Below, piece by piece: positions 32,272 through 44,716 of a stretch of DNA of 64,000 nucleotides. This DNA comes from Sparassis latifolia. Lineage: Eukaryota; Basidiomycota; Agaricomycetes; Polyporales; Sparassidaceae. Positions within the stretch are counted from its first letter, which is position 1; every line of letters begins with the position of its first letter. The notes under the pieces are model-generated. The model was not told the DNA's origin and ran no database searches. It worked only from the letters and a program-made list of their open reading frames with translations. The translations under genes were made by a program, and so were the position numbers. The stretch covers positions 2,232,001 through 2,296,000 of the forward strand of contig CM031557.1 in the NCBI GenBank assembly GCA_018466975.1, in the 5' to 3' direction.

Positions 32272-33896
32272 CTTGAAGTAACAGTGTAGCTACCCCAAAA
32301 TTTCATGTGGACAAGTATCTGTAGGAATATGCCCTGACACCGAACCCGTGTCTGGAGATGAAGGTGGGATGCTGTGGATAAAATTGTGCAAGAAAATATC
32401 GAAGCTTGAGTGAGCAGTAATGAAGGATAAATTTCAAGTGGTGAAGTATCTGATATCTTTTGCTGGCCAGTGTGGATGTCGAGCTGAGAATGGTGTGAAC
32501 CAAAGGGTGGCTGATTTTGATAGCATCGGAGTGGGATCTTCATTGTTTTTATCGAAAGTCTAAGCCCAGTGTTGTACCATGAAGATGAGTCAAGTAATAG
32601 ACTAAAAATAGAAGCTGCAGCGTGCATGCTATTCAGCTAGCAAGGCGCAGTCACCTTGATTGTTGCTATGCAGCTAAAAAGTTTGCATAATAGTTGCTAT
32701 AATTAGCCTGATAAGTTTTGGAATATATGCTACTATTTAGATGCAGCTCAATTATGTCACTGGCTAAGTCTAAGGGGCTCAGTTTACCTCATTAAAGAGT
32801 AGTAAGGATGAGCTATTTATTTTTATGGTTCAGGTTAGGATGTAAATTCATTTGTTGGTCAGACCATGGCAGCAAGGTTTAAATAGATATCTTGATTGAT
32901 GGGCGAAGCGAAGAAAGTACCACCGTTTGCGCATACATACTGCGCATTCCATTGGCTCGCAGACCCCGACAGCATTGATATGAAACTGCGGCTTCCAGTG
33001 TGTATATTTGTCTACCTTGCACTCGCATCGATGCACCGCCGTCGTTAGGATTAGCGCTCCATAGTATGGGGGATTTTGCGCCTCCAGAGTGGCTGAGAGC
33101 AGATGGCTGTAGCCTGTCAACTGCGTTGAGCTGACTGGGCTGAGGCCTCCTATTTATAATTGCTACATAGACCCTTCGCGATGCAGTGTCTGCTATCTTT
33201 AAAAATTCAGGGATTAGCGTAGGTTCTGGTCTGGACTATCCTGCCATCCAAATTGGCACAGTGCCACATGAAGCTTCGCCCCAATTCTCTTATGCACCCT
33301 CTCCATGTGCAAGGAGCCAGCTTTGAGCTCGTGGCATCAGCAGTACCAGTCCTGGTCAAGATTATCACGATGATCCCGGTACTGACTCATATCTTTCTGC
33401 GCGACAAGGAAGAGCGCTGTATGCCTCCAGTAGTGCCAGGTCTGAAGGACACGCTGCCTAAGTAATTGAGTTTACTGCACCGTCAGAAATAATATATCAC
33501 GAGAGATTCATGGCCATGAGGTTTGACAATCACGATGGTCACTAGCAGTTCTTCTCCTATAAAATGCGCTAATGTTGAAGCGGATTATCTTCCATAGCGG
33601 CTGGGCAAAACACAATTTCTCGGTGTACAGCGCAGAATAACCAGAAATAATATATCACGAGAGATCTGAGCATGTTGGATGAAGATTGCAGCATGAGGTT
33701 TGTATCATGTTCAGCTCGCAACTTACTGAGAATGTATATAGAATAAAAGGGGTATAATAGGAGCCTTGCTAGGGGTTTTTGGCTAGACAAAGTTCTTGGC
33801 TACTTTTTCTGCACTCAGCGTGCCACTTGCGATTTAATCAAGTGGGATAAGATCACACGGTCTAAGCTAATATTGTCTGTAAAAAAAATATGACGA
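32272..33896. other. Intergenic; short direct repeats
   Basis: No supported gene. A 23-bp sequence (AGAAATAATATATCACGAGA...) occurs at 33485-33507 and again at 33643-33665, both near GCATGAGGTTTG-like sequence, so a small segment was duplicated. Confidence 0.45.
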
Positions 33897-33964
33897 ACCA
33901 GCCAGTTAGCTAGCTAGCTAGCCATACTAATGTTATCAAAAAAGCCAGCCAGCCAGCCAGCCAG
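33897..33964 (+). other. CRESS-type origin module with degenerate upstream tract
   Basis: TAATGTTAT 33928-33936, CAAAAAA, five CCAG copies 33945-33964. A decayed iteron-like tract (CCAGCCAGTTAGCTAGC...) precedes it at 33897-33923. Confidence 0.8.
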
Positions 33965-35049
33965 TCGCACTTACATAATCCGAAAAATTAACCAAGTCAG
34001 CAATCTAAGTTTTTTATCAAAGTATAAACTGGAAGATTTCTCGAGAGCGCGAATCTCATAAAGACACTCTGAAAGCATACTGAGAACCACAAGTGTACGT
34101 AAATACGCTCAAATGCACTCATAATAGGTCGCAAGTATGTTATGCGTGCACGAGTGACATGAATACCCACTTAGATAGTCATGAGGTGATTAACTCGAAA
34201 TCGTACGTCACCTATGCTGCATTACAAACATCAAATGTGCGTGCTATGTACAGCTATTTTATTAAGATACTAGGGCTCTCTGCATGCGTACATACCACAA
34301 ACTCTTTAAATATGTCACGACGAATCAGCATCTCAGGTGAGTAATTTTCACATTGATGGCATCCCTAGAGTCTGACTAACGGCGGAATTCACGGTAGCAA
34401 GGTAAGGTACACTATTTAACTTCGTTCACATTATCATAATTACGGTTTTGCTTTTGCTCTATCTCTCCCGAAGTGATGCGAGCTCACAAATCAAGGTCAA
34501 TGTGGCAAAAGCAGTTGATTACCAAGTTGAAGAAGAAACTAACTAAGTGCGCACCAGCACGCAGAAAGAAAACATCACGCATTCTCAGCCCTAACACACA
34601 CAAGCCACAAGCCACAAGCCACCTCTGGTATGCACCGCCACCCTTCCATTCTCACTCCATAACACGAAGGTCATAGCTATAGAATTGAGTCGGAGATCTA
34701 TGCTAGAGGCTCAAAGCCCTTAACAGCATCAACAAGCGTTGGCAATTGACTCAAACACTCTACCGGAGCTGGGGATCGTGGTTGTTGCCTTTTTAATTAC
34801 GTTGTAACTGATTAACTAAAGGGTTGGCTAGGCCACTGGCATTATCGTGTTGGTGCATTGCGCTGTCGAGCCTGAGCCGGATTTCCGTATGAACCTGACT
34901 CTGGAGGCGCTACGGTGAGCATACTGTACCGTGAGAGAAACCGCTATTCTTCATGACTGAGTCGCTGTTTTATGGCTCCATTCTGCCTTGAACTTTTAGT
35001 GACAAGATACCATCTCATCAGCTCCAAAAAGCAATTTTCAATTACCAGC
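33965..35049. other. Short unit without a gene
   Basis: Only 1.12 kb between modules; no supported ORF. It contains dispersed repeat copy 2 (34475-34668), so it is probably a deleted unit. Confidence 0.4.
34475..34668. repeat. Dispersed repeat, copy 2
   Basis: Second copy of the roughly 190-bp repeat at 22277-22467, same orientation, with a local triplication of ACAAGCC near 34,602. Confidence 0.75.
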
Positions 35050-35088
35050 TAATGTTATCGAAAAAGTGCCAGCCAGCCAGCCAGCCAG
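35050..35088 (+). other. CRESS-type origin module
   Basis: TAATGTTAT 35050-35058, CGAAAAA, five CCAG copies 35069-35088, then a TAAGTACTTC box shared with the modules at 39.5 and 41.6 kb. Confidence 0.9.
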
Positions 35089-35499
35089 CGGGTATTCCCA
35101 AGTCTAAGTACTTCTAGGGCCTATTGCCCCGTGCGTGGGCCGTCCAATGCCTGATGAGTAGCAGTGTAAACTGATGTAGGCTTGTCCCACTGTATAGTTT
35201 TGTATACAGTATGAGCAAAAAATTTGTGCTCTGCACAGCTCATGCAGGGGGCAACCAACCGCAATGATGATATGATATCATGCAGATATGTCTTTGGATG
35301 CTATTTAAAAACAGCCAATTGCCGTAGACTAAGTGGTACGGCATGTTGATGCAGGATTTGCATTGCAGTAGCGCGATCATTTTTTAGGCAGCAGCGGGAT
35401 ATTGATTAAAGCACAAATTTAATTAGCTTCAGGCTGACAAGGTGGATCTTGTAGCTGAAGCAGATAAACGACAGACGAAATGGATCAACACTACTAGTG

Positions 35500-35885
35500 T
35501 GGGGTGGTGCGTCGAGATGAGTTAGTCCTATCAGCGGTGGGAGTTCAGGCAGGGCCAGGCGGCGTCGGCAGCACCTATGGGCCGATCGGGTATGGGTATA
35601 GGTGCACGATGCACGCAGAGTACTGATGGAGAGAAGTCGCAGGGTTCGCCCCTGCGACTTCTCGGGGGTGCACGTACGTGTTGACTCGAGACTGCAACAA
35701 TCAATATGAGAATCAGATAGCCATCACAAGATAGGAGAACTGGTCATAAGCAAGCAAGCATGGTATTCGCATGGTAGTTATATGATGATGGGGTGATGGT
35801 GGTGCTGGCCGACTCGGCGAGGTGGTCTCCGCATGCCTCCGCGGGTAATCTCATTGGTCACACTCATACTGCCGACACTAGCTGT
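35500..35885 (+). repeat. Dispersed ~385-bp repeat with hairpin, copy 3
   Basis: Same orientation as copy 1; hairpin at about 35633-35664. It lies inside an array unit that is longer than usual (2.61 kb), as expected if it inserted after the array formed. Confidence 0.8.
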
Positions 35886-37656
35886 GTCTGTGACAGGTTG
35901 TATCAAGCGCTATATACGCGTCGGGAAGGCTGCTGGCATATAGTCAATATGAAGTGATACAGTGCGTGGCGTGGCGGAGTGTGAAGTGGCGCAGTATGAG
36001 ACGTGGTAGCTGGCTTGGTGCTCGCGAAGAGTCATTTGATAGGATAAGGCTTAGCAGCTGGTAGTGACTTAGCGGCAGTTGCGCGACCGTAGGACTGGCA
36101 ACCTACGTGTATTTCATTTATGTGCGTAGATATTACTTTCATTCTCCAGCAACTGAGTCCCATTGCTTTTGCACATGAATTTCTTTGTGGCTTCATAAAT
36201 CCCCCTTGCTGTAGATTTCTATTATACAGAGCTACAGAATGCACAGCTGGGCAGCTTGCCTAATTTTGACAGGGCTGAGAATGCTTAGTCGAGCGGCACT
36301 AGCGCCTTCCTGCAGTGTAAATGGGATCTTAGCGCGCTAGATCCTAAGAAATATTTTCGCTAAGTAATCTAAAAATAGATGGCACATCTACATATTCACT
36401 TCTACTAAGGAAAGTATATGTGTGTCAGGGGCCACTGTCGTATCACGACCATTCGGTCATAGTGGCTTGGCAGCGGATGTAAAACTTGGCAGCAGAGGCC
36501 CTCGAGTTTTTAGTTTGTAGTATAGAATCCCCAGCGTGGGCCTTAGTTTAGCCCGAAATGGAGTAGGAATTCAAAAAAAAAAAAGAGGCCCTCGAGTTTG
36601 AGGACCTCAGCGATTAGTCTCCATTAGAGAACAAACCCATTACTGAGAGCTTCATCTCCAATTACTTGTATTGAGAGTGCTAGACACCCCATCTCCATTT
36701 ACCTAGGCTACGGCTGACGTATGACATAGGTGTCGTACGTTTGCATCACGCCAGCCCTCTTATAATGCGCTCTTTGGGGGTTAAATGTTATTGAGCAGTA
36801 ACCAGCCAGTTTGGCCGCAATCCGATATAGAAATCCCTCCTACAGGCAAACCGGATATACAAAACTCAGACTAACTTACCGTACCAGCAACCCCATCTCC
36901 CATTTCTATCTAAATAACAGCCGAACACGATCGCTAGGGGGCTTTAGTAGGAAAACTCTTTATTCTGCACTGTCTAGTGGCGACCAGGCTTAACTATAAC
37001 AGTTTTTATTTTCAAATCTGCTGGGAGTTACCAAACTTGTTAGACGTTTGCTTGTTTTGACTTTATAACGTTATATGGGACTAGACCTGCATGCCAGTAA
37101 AAAGAAGGTGGGACTCGTGAGCGGAGACTTAGTCGGCTCGATTTCTTGACCCCCAAGGATATGAGGATAGTGGGAAACATGCAATAACTGTAGGTGGAGG
37201 TCCGAGTATCGGCTTCATACAATATGCCAGATTAAAAGTGGCATGATGATGCCTAAGCTGACTGCTCAGCCAGCCTCCGAATGCCACAGCTCGCTCATGC
37301 TCGCGGGCAGTTTGCACTCTCTGTGCGTTTTGTCCAAAAATGCCTTTTCCGGTGGCAATATTTCTCGTCGAAGGTTTTCCGTGCGTGGAGCATGAGGTAT
37401 ATTGTCGAGCGGCAGGTTATGAATGAGCATAGTTAAACGATTCATGGCATCGACCGAAGTACCATAGAAGCAGCTAGTGGTGACTGAATTTCGACAAAAT
37501 GCCGGTCAGTGGTGTTCTTTTTGTGGAAACGCTCATAGAATTCAAACGCTCGGCAGGCTTACAGTCGAAAGTGCTAATACCGTAGCGCGATCCTGAATCA
37601 CGGCAGATATTGGTGTGGAGTTGGGGATGTGAACGACTTTGCGAAATGTTTGAGGG
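35886..37656. other. Unit remainder, no clear gene
   Basis: Short minus-strand ORFs at 37129-37317 and 37474-37668 begin near the next origin but are in different frames and may be relics of a unit gene. GAGGCCCTCGAGTTT occurs twice (36498 and 36586). Confidence 0.35.
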
Positions 37657-37707
37657 TAATGTTATCAAAAAATTATCGAAAAATTCACCAGCCAGCCAGC
37701 CAGCCAG
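37657..37707 (+). other. CRESS-type origin module, duplicated arm
   Basis: TAATGTTAT 37657-37665, CAAAAAA, then a second TTATCGAAAAA, then five CCAG copies 37688-37707. Confidence 0.85.
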
Positions 37708-38062
37708 CTATGCGTGGTTATATACCCCCAGCCCACTAGAGCCACACTCGGTGTGCTAAAAAGACATTGACTCACCGCCATTGTGAACCTGTACGGGTGC
37801 ACCAGACTAGCCACGCTGCCCCACCTACATCCAAAGTACTCATATCCCTGTATTATCGCGATCACCATAACCATTGTGTCTAGCATTCTTGGTCATGCAT
37901 TTGGGAAAGCGATCGCGATCGCGGCTGCTTGTAGCGCTTTTCTAGCTCGTTGTTAGCGATTGTAAGCAAAGACTTGATGGAATTTTAATGACCTTGAACA
38001 ATCCTGTATGGCTTTCACCGAGGAAATGAACAGACCCTCTAAGTCCTTGTGCTACCACGTGG

Positions 38063-38600
38063 CTAGGAGATCTTAGCAGCATCTCCAAGTGGCCACCACC
38101 CCCCCTGTCGCCTATGCGACCGCAGAAAACCTATGAGCTGGACAAATGGCCATCCTATCGCACGCCGAAATCGTTGTAGACTGGTTTCAGGTAGGAGGGT
38201 TGAGCTGTCAGTGTCTGTTTGGGTGGTGCCTTCAGACACCAGCACGGTCTGAGAAGTCATTGCAGAATTGCAAGATTGAGGTTTGGTAGATCATAGAAAG
38301 TGAAGAGACGCTGTACTCGAGTCACCAAGGAGCCCGGGTGCAATCAAAGTTAAACTGATGCAGGAACTAAAAGTTGCAAACTCAGCTAGGACAAGAAGAG
38401 CTGTTATGCTACAAGCACTGGCTGATTTTTTGACAGTGCGGTATGCAGTACTGGGCTCGAAGATAAAAAAAGAACCAGCATAGATTAAGAAGCAATAAAA
38501 CACCCAGAAGCACCAAATCTGTGATCATACTCAAAACAGCTAAGCCACCTGGGAGGAATTGCAAGCGCGCCAGCCATATCTGACAACTGCAACGTTCCAT
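38063..38600 (-). pseudogene. Small multi-span membrane protein, interrupted
   Basis: ORF 38600-38409 has a long hydrophobic helix (VLLGVLLLLNLCWFFF). At a T7 run (38463-38470) coding shifts to the frame that continues through a second hydrophobic segment (SITALLVLAEFATFSSCI). After TGA 38291-38293 the same frame runs on to 38063 (SQTVLVSEGTTQTDTDSS). It reads as one membrane protein broken by a frameshift and a stop. It lies downstream of family A copy 1 on the same strand. Confidence 0.45.
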
Positions 38601-38741
38601 TCTCGATTCTACCTGCGAAGGGGGCCGACGGAGGAGCTCGAAGCAATATCAAGCACTTTACCGTTGACCTGACCGAGTCTTATCATGCAAAGGTACCATC
38701 AAAATAGATTAGAGGCACTACAGAGGCACATCGGATGACTT

Positions 38742-39491
38742 TTACATTGCTAACCCATAGCCCTCCACAGCTGTGTTTTCACCATCGCTACATCCCTCGT
38801 CAGCGCTCCTCAAACCCACAGTACATTGATCGGTAGGTTCCTCCATGCTCTCGTTGTGAGGTGCGGTGGTTTCTAATAACGCATTAGTCAGTGTCGCTGA
38901 CCTGAACGGCAATTGTAGAGCCTGTGACGCACTCGACGGATTGATACAAACCAACAACGGATGCTGCTGAGACTCGGAAAGATTGACCGTAGTGGCTGTC
39001 GCGGGACTCGGTGCTGGAGTAATGGTGCAGTCGTCTAGCGTATGCATCGTGCTTGCACTTGTGTCCAGTGTTGGCCCCAGTGCCCTCTCACTCGGCGCTG
39101 CGGATGGGACGAATGCCGCTGAGCCAATGAACTGTCAAATGATCTGTAAGTGTTGGGCTAAAGAGTCGTTTCTGCTGGCTGCTGCCGACTTGTGTGCGAT
39201 AAGAGTGTTTACGCTCGTTTCCCAATGTTTAGCTGCAGGGCCAAGCTCATTCAATTCCGGGTTCAGGGAGACGAGAGCTCTCATCGACATCGTGATCCCC
39301 GTAACGGCGTGTAAAAGGGCCAAGGTGCAGAGGTTCGCCGATGCATCGGTTTCACGCTGGATAGTAGAAGGGACTGGTGCGGTGTCCATGCCTGCTGCCT
39401 GAGCCTGCGGCATACTTTGCTGCGGTATAGGCATTTCCGTAGAATCGGAGGCCACACAGGGCTCGGAAGACACGGCATATGCGGGGCCCAT
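38742..39491 (-). CDS. Family A unit protein, copy 1 (in-frame TGA)
   Basis: Paralog of the gene at 44.7-45.4 kb. Both start MGP, share SMPQAQ/TMPQAQ near residue 25, a helical middle, TPAPSPAT, and end GL.M. ATG 39489-39491 is 35 bp left of the nonanucleotide. The frame is open for 250 codons apart from TGA 39135-39137; the flanking sequence aligns with copy 2 on both sides. An alternative is an 81-nt intron GTAAAC...TTTGACAG that would remove the TGA. The C-terminus is acidic. Function unknown. Confidence 0.6.
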
Positions 39492-39513
39492 GAAATGCGG
39501 CTTGCTAAAAAGA

Positions 39514-39569
39514 TTTTTCGGAGATTAATGTTATCGAAAAAGTGCCCAGCCAGCTAGCCAGCCAGCCAG
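39514..39569 (+). other. CRESS-type origin module, clean hairpin
   Basis: Left arm TTTTTCG (39514-39520), TAATGTTAT 39526-39534, right arm CGAAAAA; five CCAG copies and one CTAG variant at 39546-39569. Confidence 0.92.
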
Positions 39570-40730
39570 CGGTACCTCTCCGATTTAAGTACATCGAGGC
39601 CCACAGCTGTGTGCACAGGCCATGCTTCTTCCAGGGGGGAGGGGCATGGGGTGACTCTAGTGCGTAAGCTTATCGCATACCTAATTTCGAACATGATTCG
39701 GCCAGCAATGTAGATCATGTAGGAGGCCTACCATCTATAGGCGAGGTGTCTCACCAACCAGTTATGTCTCAGTTACTTCGGAGGGAAGTCCAATCGCAAC
39801 CACCCACGTTCCATTCCGCGCCAGCAATACCTGGATCACAGCGGACTAGGCACTTCTGTGCCACAATCAAGTCCCTTGCTCGTGAATAGACATCAGCAGG
39901 CTGTGGTATTATCTCAAAGAACCCCGAGCTGAGGCTCTAGGGCCGAGGACCGGTGGAGCTTGTTGGCGAGCTTTATGAGTGCCACGGGTCTACTCTTTTG
40001 CAAAACCTATGATCTCTGGCCCTGAGCTTAAGTGTAAAGTAAAAAAGGCCAGAATCGCTGCTGTGAGACGGTGATACGTGCAGATCATTTATTGTGATGA
40101 GGAATTCGGCCAACATGCCAACTAGAATGGTGGTCTTTGATACTGTCAGCAAGTATTGGAAATAACGTGCCTCGAATGCCGCTACTAAGCTAGTCATGTG
40201 AGTACTTACTCCTGCAATATGGCAAGGCCAGTGGAGAAGCTCAAGCTGCTCGCTTCACTGATAGGCAAAGGAAGTGCGGGATGAGGCTTTGCTTGGAGTG
40301 GCAGTATCCGTCCTCGGGCACATAATCAAATCCCACCACAGCGGCCTAAAAAGCATTGTTGAAACCAATATGACCTTCCATGATCTGTCGTGGAAATGCT
40401 TGTCGACTGTGAAGATTCGTCTCGGAGGCTTCGTGGCACCTATAATCTGTAGTAGGTACTATGAGCAATGTCACGATCAGGCCGTTGGCAAAGTCGCGCG
40501 TCCAACTGAGCTTTAAGCTAATTTGTTGATGAATGCCAAATAAATCTAGCCATAAATTGTATACGCCTCATATAGGCACCCAAGAGAACAGAGCGCAGAA
40601 GCGCGATAGGAAAGCAACCGCGCTTCGACCAGGTCCCGCAAACAAAGCACAATCATTCTACAACAAACGCATGCTGCATCTTCCCAGCTAATTCACTAAA
40701 GGTCAAAAACCACCAACTGTTGCCAAGCCT
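39570..40730. other. Non-coding part of unit
   Basis: GGTACCTCT and TTTAAGTACATCG boxes follow the iterons and recur after the 41.6-kb module. No gene supported. Confidence 0.45.
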
Positions 40731-41418
40731 TCAACCAGACCCAAGTGCCTGGGTCGGTGCATCATCTGCGTCCTTCATATCCACCTCGTCCTCTTCATCA
40801 GCTACGCATTTATTAGCAAGCATTCCCGTAAAGATGGTGCAAGTTACTCACAGCTTGGGAATTCAATGTCATAACCAGGATAGCCATCGGGCTTCTCGTA
40901 TGGCGTGAACCTGCAATTGCACTGAACAGGCTGAGAAAGGCGTGGATCCAGTCCGCCAGCAAGTAAAAACGCATGACAGTGTTCAGTTCCTTATTGAAAT
41001 TGCAGCAAAGTGCAAGCCCACTCGACATCTGGCCCAGGTACCAGCATAAGTCCTTGAACTGTTTGCCCACGGTCGCAGTGATTGTCGTTTTCTCGTGCGT
41101 GGCCACCCTGCTTGCATTGTCCTCCAATGTCTTTCGAATTTCTTCCAGCTTTACAAGCTGCATCTCTGATTCTGGCCATGCTCTCAGCGCCTTGATTGCC
41201 AGGTCGTAGTGAACGAAGCGGTCTGATACTGAGAAACTGCAGGTGCCGGCCAATTCCACATGGTAGAAGACGTGTTGAAAAACCCTAGAGTATTTCCAAA
41301 TCGGAAGATGAAATGCTGCCTCCGTTTGACTCATGCTGGACCTTGCAAGTCCACGGACAGAGATTTGGCGAGGCTCAGGCTTGGGCAGTACAAATGTGTG
41401 GCGGAAGCTTTTTCGCAT
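40731..41418 (-). CDS. Family B unit protein, copy 1
   Basis: Paralog of the gene at 42.8-43.5 kb: FQHVFYHVE versus VQHIFYHIE, AWPE versus MWPE, and CNCRFTPY versus CTCDFTPY. ATG 41416-41418 touches the hairpin arm of the nonanucleotide at 41426. The frame changes near a T5 run at about 40966-40970 before the CNCRFTPY block. The last intron at 40802-40851 (50 nt, GTGAGT, GCTAAT, GTAG) leads to an acidic exon (DEEDEVDMKDADDA) ending TGA 40731-40733. The helical domain has spaced cysteines. Function unknown. Confidence 0.65.
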
Positions 41419-41434
41419 GGAATAATAATGTTAT
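41409..41434 (+). other. Hairpin and nonanucleotide, no iterons
   Basis: Left arm TTTTTCG (41409-41415) and TAATGTTAT 41426-41434, without right arm or CCAG. The full module lies 195 bp to the right, making an origin doublet. Confidence 0.7.
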
Positions 41435-41620
41435 GGAGTGGCTTTCAAAGGTGGCAGTGAGCTAGTTACTATATGCCCACATAGCTTCCTTAGTCGACGG
41501 TCAAATACGAATCCCTCCCTTCTGTTCTAAAATTAGCTTAGGTTGATTCGCCGAAAGTAGTCTAAGCAAGTGCGAGCAAAGCAATCCTGCAGAATTTTTG
41601 GCTCGAATAGCCTTCACGTC

Positions 41621-41664
41621 TAATGTTATCGGAAAAGTTCCCAGCCAGCCAGCCAGCCAGCCAG
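41621..41664 (+). other. CRESS-type origin module
   Basis: TAATGTTAT 41621-41629, CGGAAAA, six CCAG copies 41641-41664. Confidence 0.88.
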
Positions 41665-42832
41665 CAGGTACCTCTTGGTTTAAGTACTTCGCTGCAATGC
41701 AGGGATTGCGTCTCACCCAATAGGCAGCAATGGCACTGGACCCTGACACGTGGGAGTGGTCCACATCTGATTACGCGTGAGGCATTGGACAACAGGGTTA
41801 TTCCATTCCTGTTGGTCATACGGAGGCATGGACGTTTCACAGGTGACTAGACACTAGCAAAACAACGGATTTTAGGCAGCAGTGTCTCAAAAACTAGAAA
41901 TAGGCCGATCGCGGCTGGCTAGACCATTCACCATATCGGCAATAGCTTAGATTTACTGCAGTGCGGTAATCATTTGGCAGCGATTGGCTAACTCGGGCTG
42001 ATTGCAAAACTGGCTCAGCGAATCTCGTTGCCAAAGCAGCTGATGAGGGTCGGAGATTGATTACCGCGACTTACTCACTACACATACTAGATGTACAGCT
42101 TGCACCTTGAGCCCAACCCAACATGGAGAGAAGTTGGTGTGGTTTGGACGCTGTGCTGATGGGAATGCACATATTGCGCGATCGCTGTGCGACCAATGAC
42201 CCTGTAGAATATACTGACAGCTGTGGCACACCTTAGCATTGTATCTACATATTTGGCGCGTGTGAATGCGTCTTTGCGGCGACGATTTGTCAAGCTGAGA
42301 ATTAGTACAATGCTAGAAATTAATGCTGACTGGCGATCTAAATAGTTTGAGACGTATAAATTGAGGTCTCTGATGGCCTTGTCTCAGCAAGACTAGTGAT
42401 CCACCAAGAATTCTACTGATAGCGTGGAAATAGGGCCTGGCCGACAAAGCGCGCTCAGAACTGCAACTGCGGAAGCAGTATCTTCCACTCTGCGTGAGAA
42501 ATAGACGATAGCTATCGAATATTGCTATTGAACGTTGTGATCATACCCTACACCAGACCGTACGAGCGGTATCGTAGCTCAAGAATTTGCAAAAGTAGCG
42601 AGATCAAGCGAGATCAAGAGCGCGACAATTCAGTGCATACGTCGAATGAGATTCTTAACCCTCGCTCTCCCACGCTCATGGAACAAGATGCACTGGATAA
42701 TGAACCTCAATGCCATTGAAAGCCAACCAAACACAGTCAACAGAATAAGATTGATGAAATGACAGACTCCAATCACTTCCGCCTAAGCCTTGCGCTCATC
42801 GATGCCACAACCACTCCAATGAGTTGGGTCTT
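41665..42832. other. Non-coding part of unit
   Basis: GGTACCTCT and TTTAAGTACTTCG boxes, then no supported gene. Confidence 0.4.
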
Positions 42833-43459
42833 TCAACAGGATCCGGTCGCTGTCTGTGAGCGCTCATCCTCGTCGTCTGTGGATGCTTCTGTCTCACCCC
42901 CGGCTAATCAATTCTCAGCATGTTTCTTTGGTAAGAAAGAATAAAAGTACTCACGATCTGTAGAATCCATGGCTATGTCGATATCACGACCCGGCCCACA
43001 ATACGGCGTGAAATCGCATGTGCACTCGGGTTTTGTATGCAGGTACCCCTTCGTGAATTCAGGCTCGAACTCGCAAAGAATACCGCTGACAAGTCTCACA
43101 CAGTGTCTGATTTGCGCGTGTATATACCCGAGATCACCTGGAGCTCGGCCAAAGCCCACCAGCTGCTTGCCCATTCCCTTGTATTTTGGGACGCTCTTGC
43201 GATTGAGCATCGTCTGTATCTCCTTATCCAACCCTCCGAGTGTGAATTCCAGGTTCTTTTGCATCTTTGAGGCCAATTTCAGCTCTGGCCACATCTGAAT
43301 AGCCGTGTTTGCATGTCAAATTTGTTGAACAGAGGATTCGCAGTTGGCTAGTGTGAAAGATGTGTATGACTGCTCGATGTGGTAAAAGATATGCTGAACA
43401 CCCAGCGGATACTCGCATGGATGAAGGCGGAGTATGGTTTTAGGGTCTTTGTCATTCAT
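42833..43459 (-). CDS. Family B unit protein, copy 2 (in-frame TGA)
   Basis: ATG 43457-43459, 46 bp left of the nonanucleotide. It shares the blocks listed for copy 1 plus a helical core with YIHAQIRHCVRLVS. TGA 43316-43318 interrupts an otherwise continuous frame between QHIFYHIE and MWPE. The intron at 42904-42954 (51 nt, GTGAGT donor, TTAG acceptor) leads to an acidic exon (STDDEDERSQ) ending TGA 42833-42835. Intron position and acidic last exon are conserved with copy 1, so both descend from one spliced gene. Confidence 0.65.
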
Positions 43460-43486
43460 GGTGGCGATGCTGAATGTGCAGTCGAA

Positions 43487-43548
43487 ATTTTCCGCGTGGA
43501 ACAATAATGTTATCGAAAAATTGATCAGCCAGCCAGCCAACCAGCCAG
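43487..43548 (+). other. CRESS-type origin module
   Basis: Imperfect left arm ATTTTCCG, TAATGTTAT 43505-43513, CGAAAAAT, four CCAG plus one CCAA in 43529-43548; TATATATA follows at 43556-43563. Confidence 0.88.
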
Positions 43549-44716
43549 GTGCTACTATATATAATTCGGCCCACCTCTGGGTTCACACCCGCCGTGTGAA
43601 GGCAGACAGGTCTCACCGCTCTTTCAGGACTAGGCAATTTGCACTGTGGCCAGCTGTCATACCTGGATGGCATGCGGATGCACAAAGGCTGCCCCACTCC
43701 AACCATGCAACAGTGCCGATCACTCCCTGTGAGTCAACTGATAACTCTGACCATCCATGTGGGCATGCTGTGCCACACACTTGGGGTGTCTGCCTGACCT
43801 ATGACCGACCCCCACGAGGAAGTCTTTGATAACCTTCCTAGAGAGTATTTGTCATATCTATTGCTAGCGCCATGCAACCACTCACAAGTGTGTCTTGGGG
43901 GGTGGTCATCGATAAAACTTGTTATAATAATTGCTAATACAATATAGCAGTGGACAGATATAGCTGAAACATGAGCAGCCAGGCTCCTGCGTGGGCACGC
44001 TCCCGGCAGATCTTGGCAGGGCTCCGAGGCGAAGCCAGCCTCGCTGCGCCCGCGCGATCGCAGTACGTTGACGAGATAGACTATTGCTCACCATAATGCA
44101 TCTTGACGCTAATATAAGCGGTTTTGAGGCGGAGAAATTGAACTGGGGGCATCTACATGAGTAGCGCTGTTGGCTATTATTACTCTCTCATCCGTCGCAG
44201 CAAGATCGAAACTCGGCAGATCGAATCCTGTATCCAGGGACAAAACTTTCGGATGATCAATCGATTGTTAACAGTTGAGCGTAATTTGAATGGACCATAG
44301 TAAACAAAAACAGTAGACCAAAGAGCAGAGGCGGTAGATCGAAAAAGACCAAGGCCTCGCAGTTTTGGATCACATTCTACGTCAGCATGCGGACGAAGAG
44401 ATTAGAACAGTTGCTTTAACAACGTTATGAACTTTCATCGAATAGCTAGGGAAATATAAATTGTTTCTAGAACAGCCGTAGACCACATGTCGTATCTGAA
44501 AAGAGACGAGCCACAACGGCCGTGCTTGTAATGTGCCCACGGGATTCAACAATGGGACAATACCGTTCGCATTTTGAGCTACCAAGGGGCTGCGGCTGAG
44601 CAACCCCAGCTGAAGTGTCAAGCATTCTGCCCATGACCCTAATCCAGCGATACCCTACACAGATGCAGGTAACGCGTATCCAAAGACAGCCGTATCTCAC
44701 AAAAACCTATCCACCC
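43549..44716. other. Non-coding part of unit
   Basis: No supported gene in this 1.2 kb. Confidence 0.4.
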
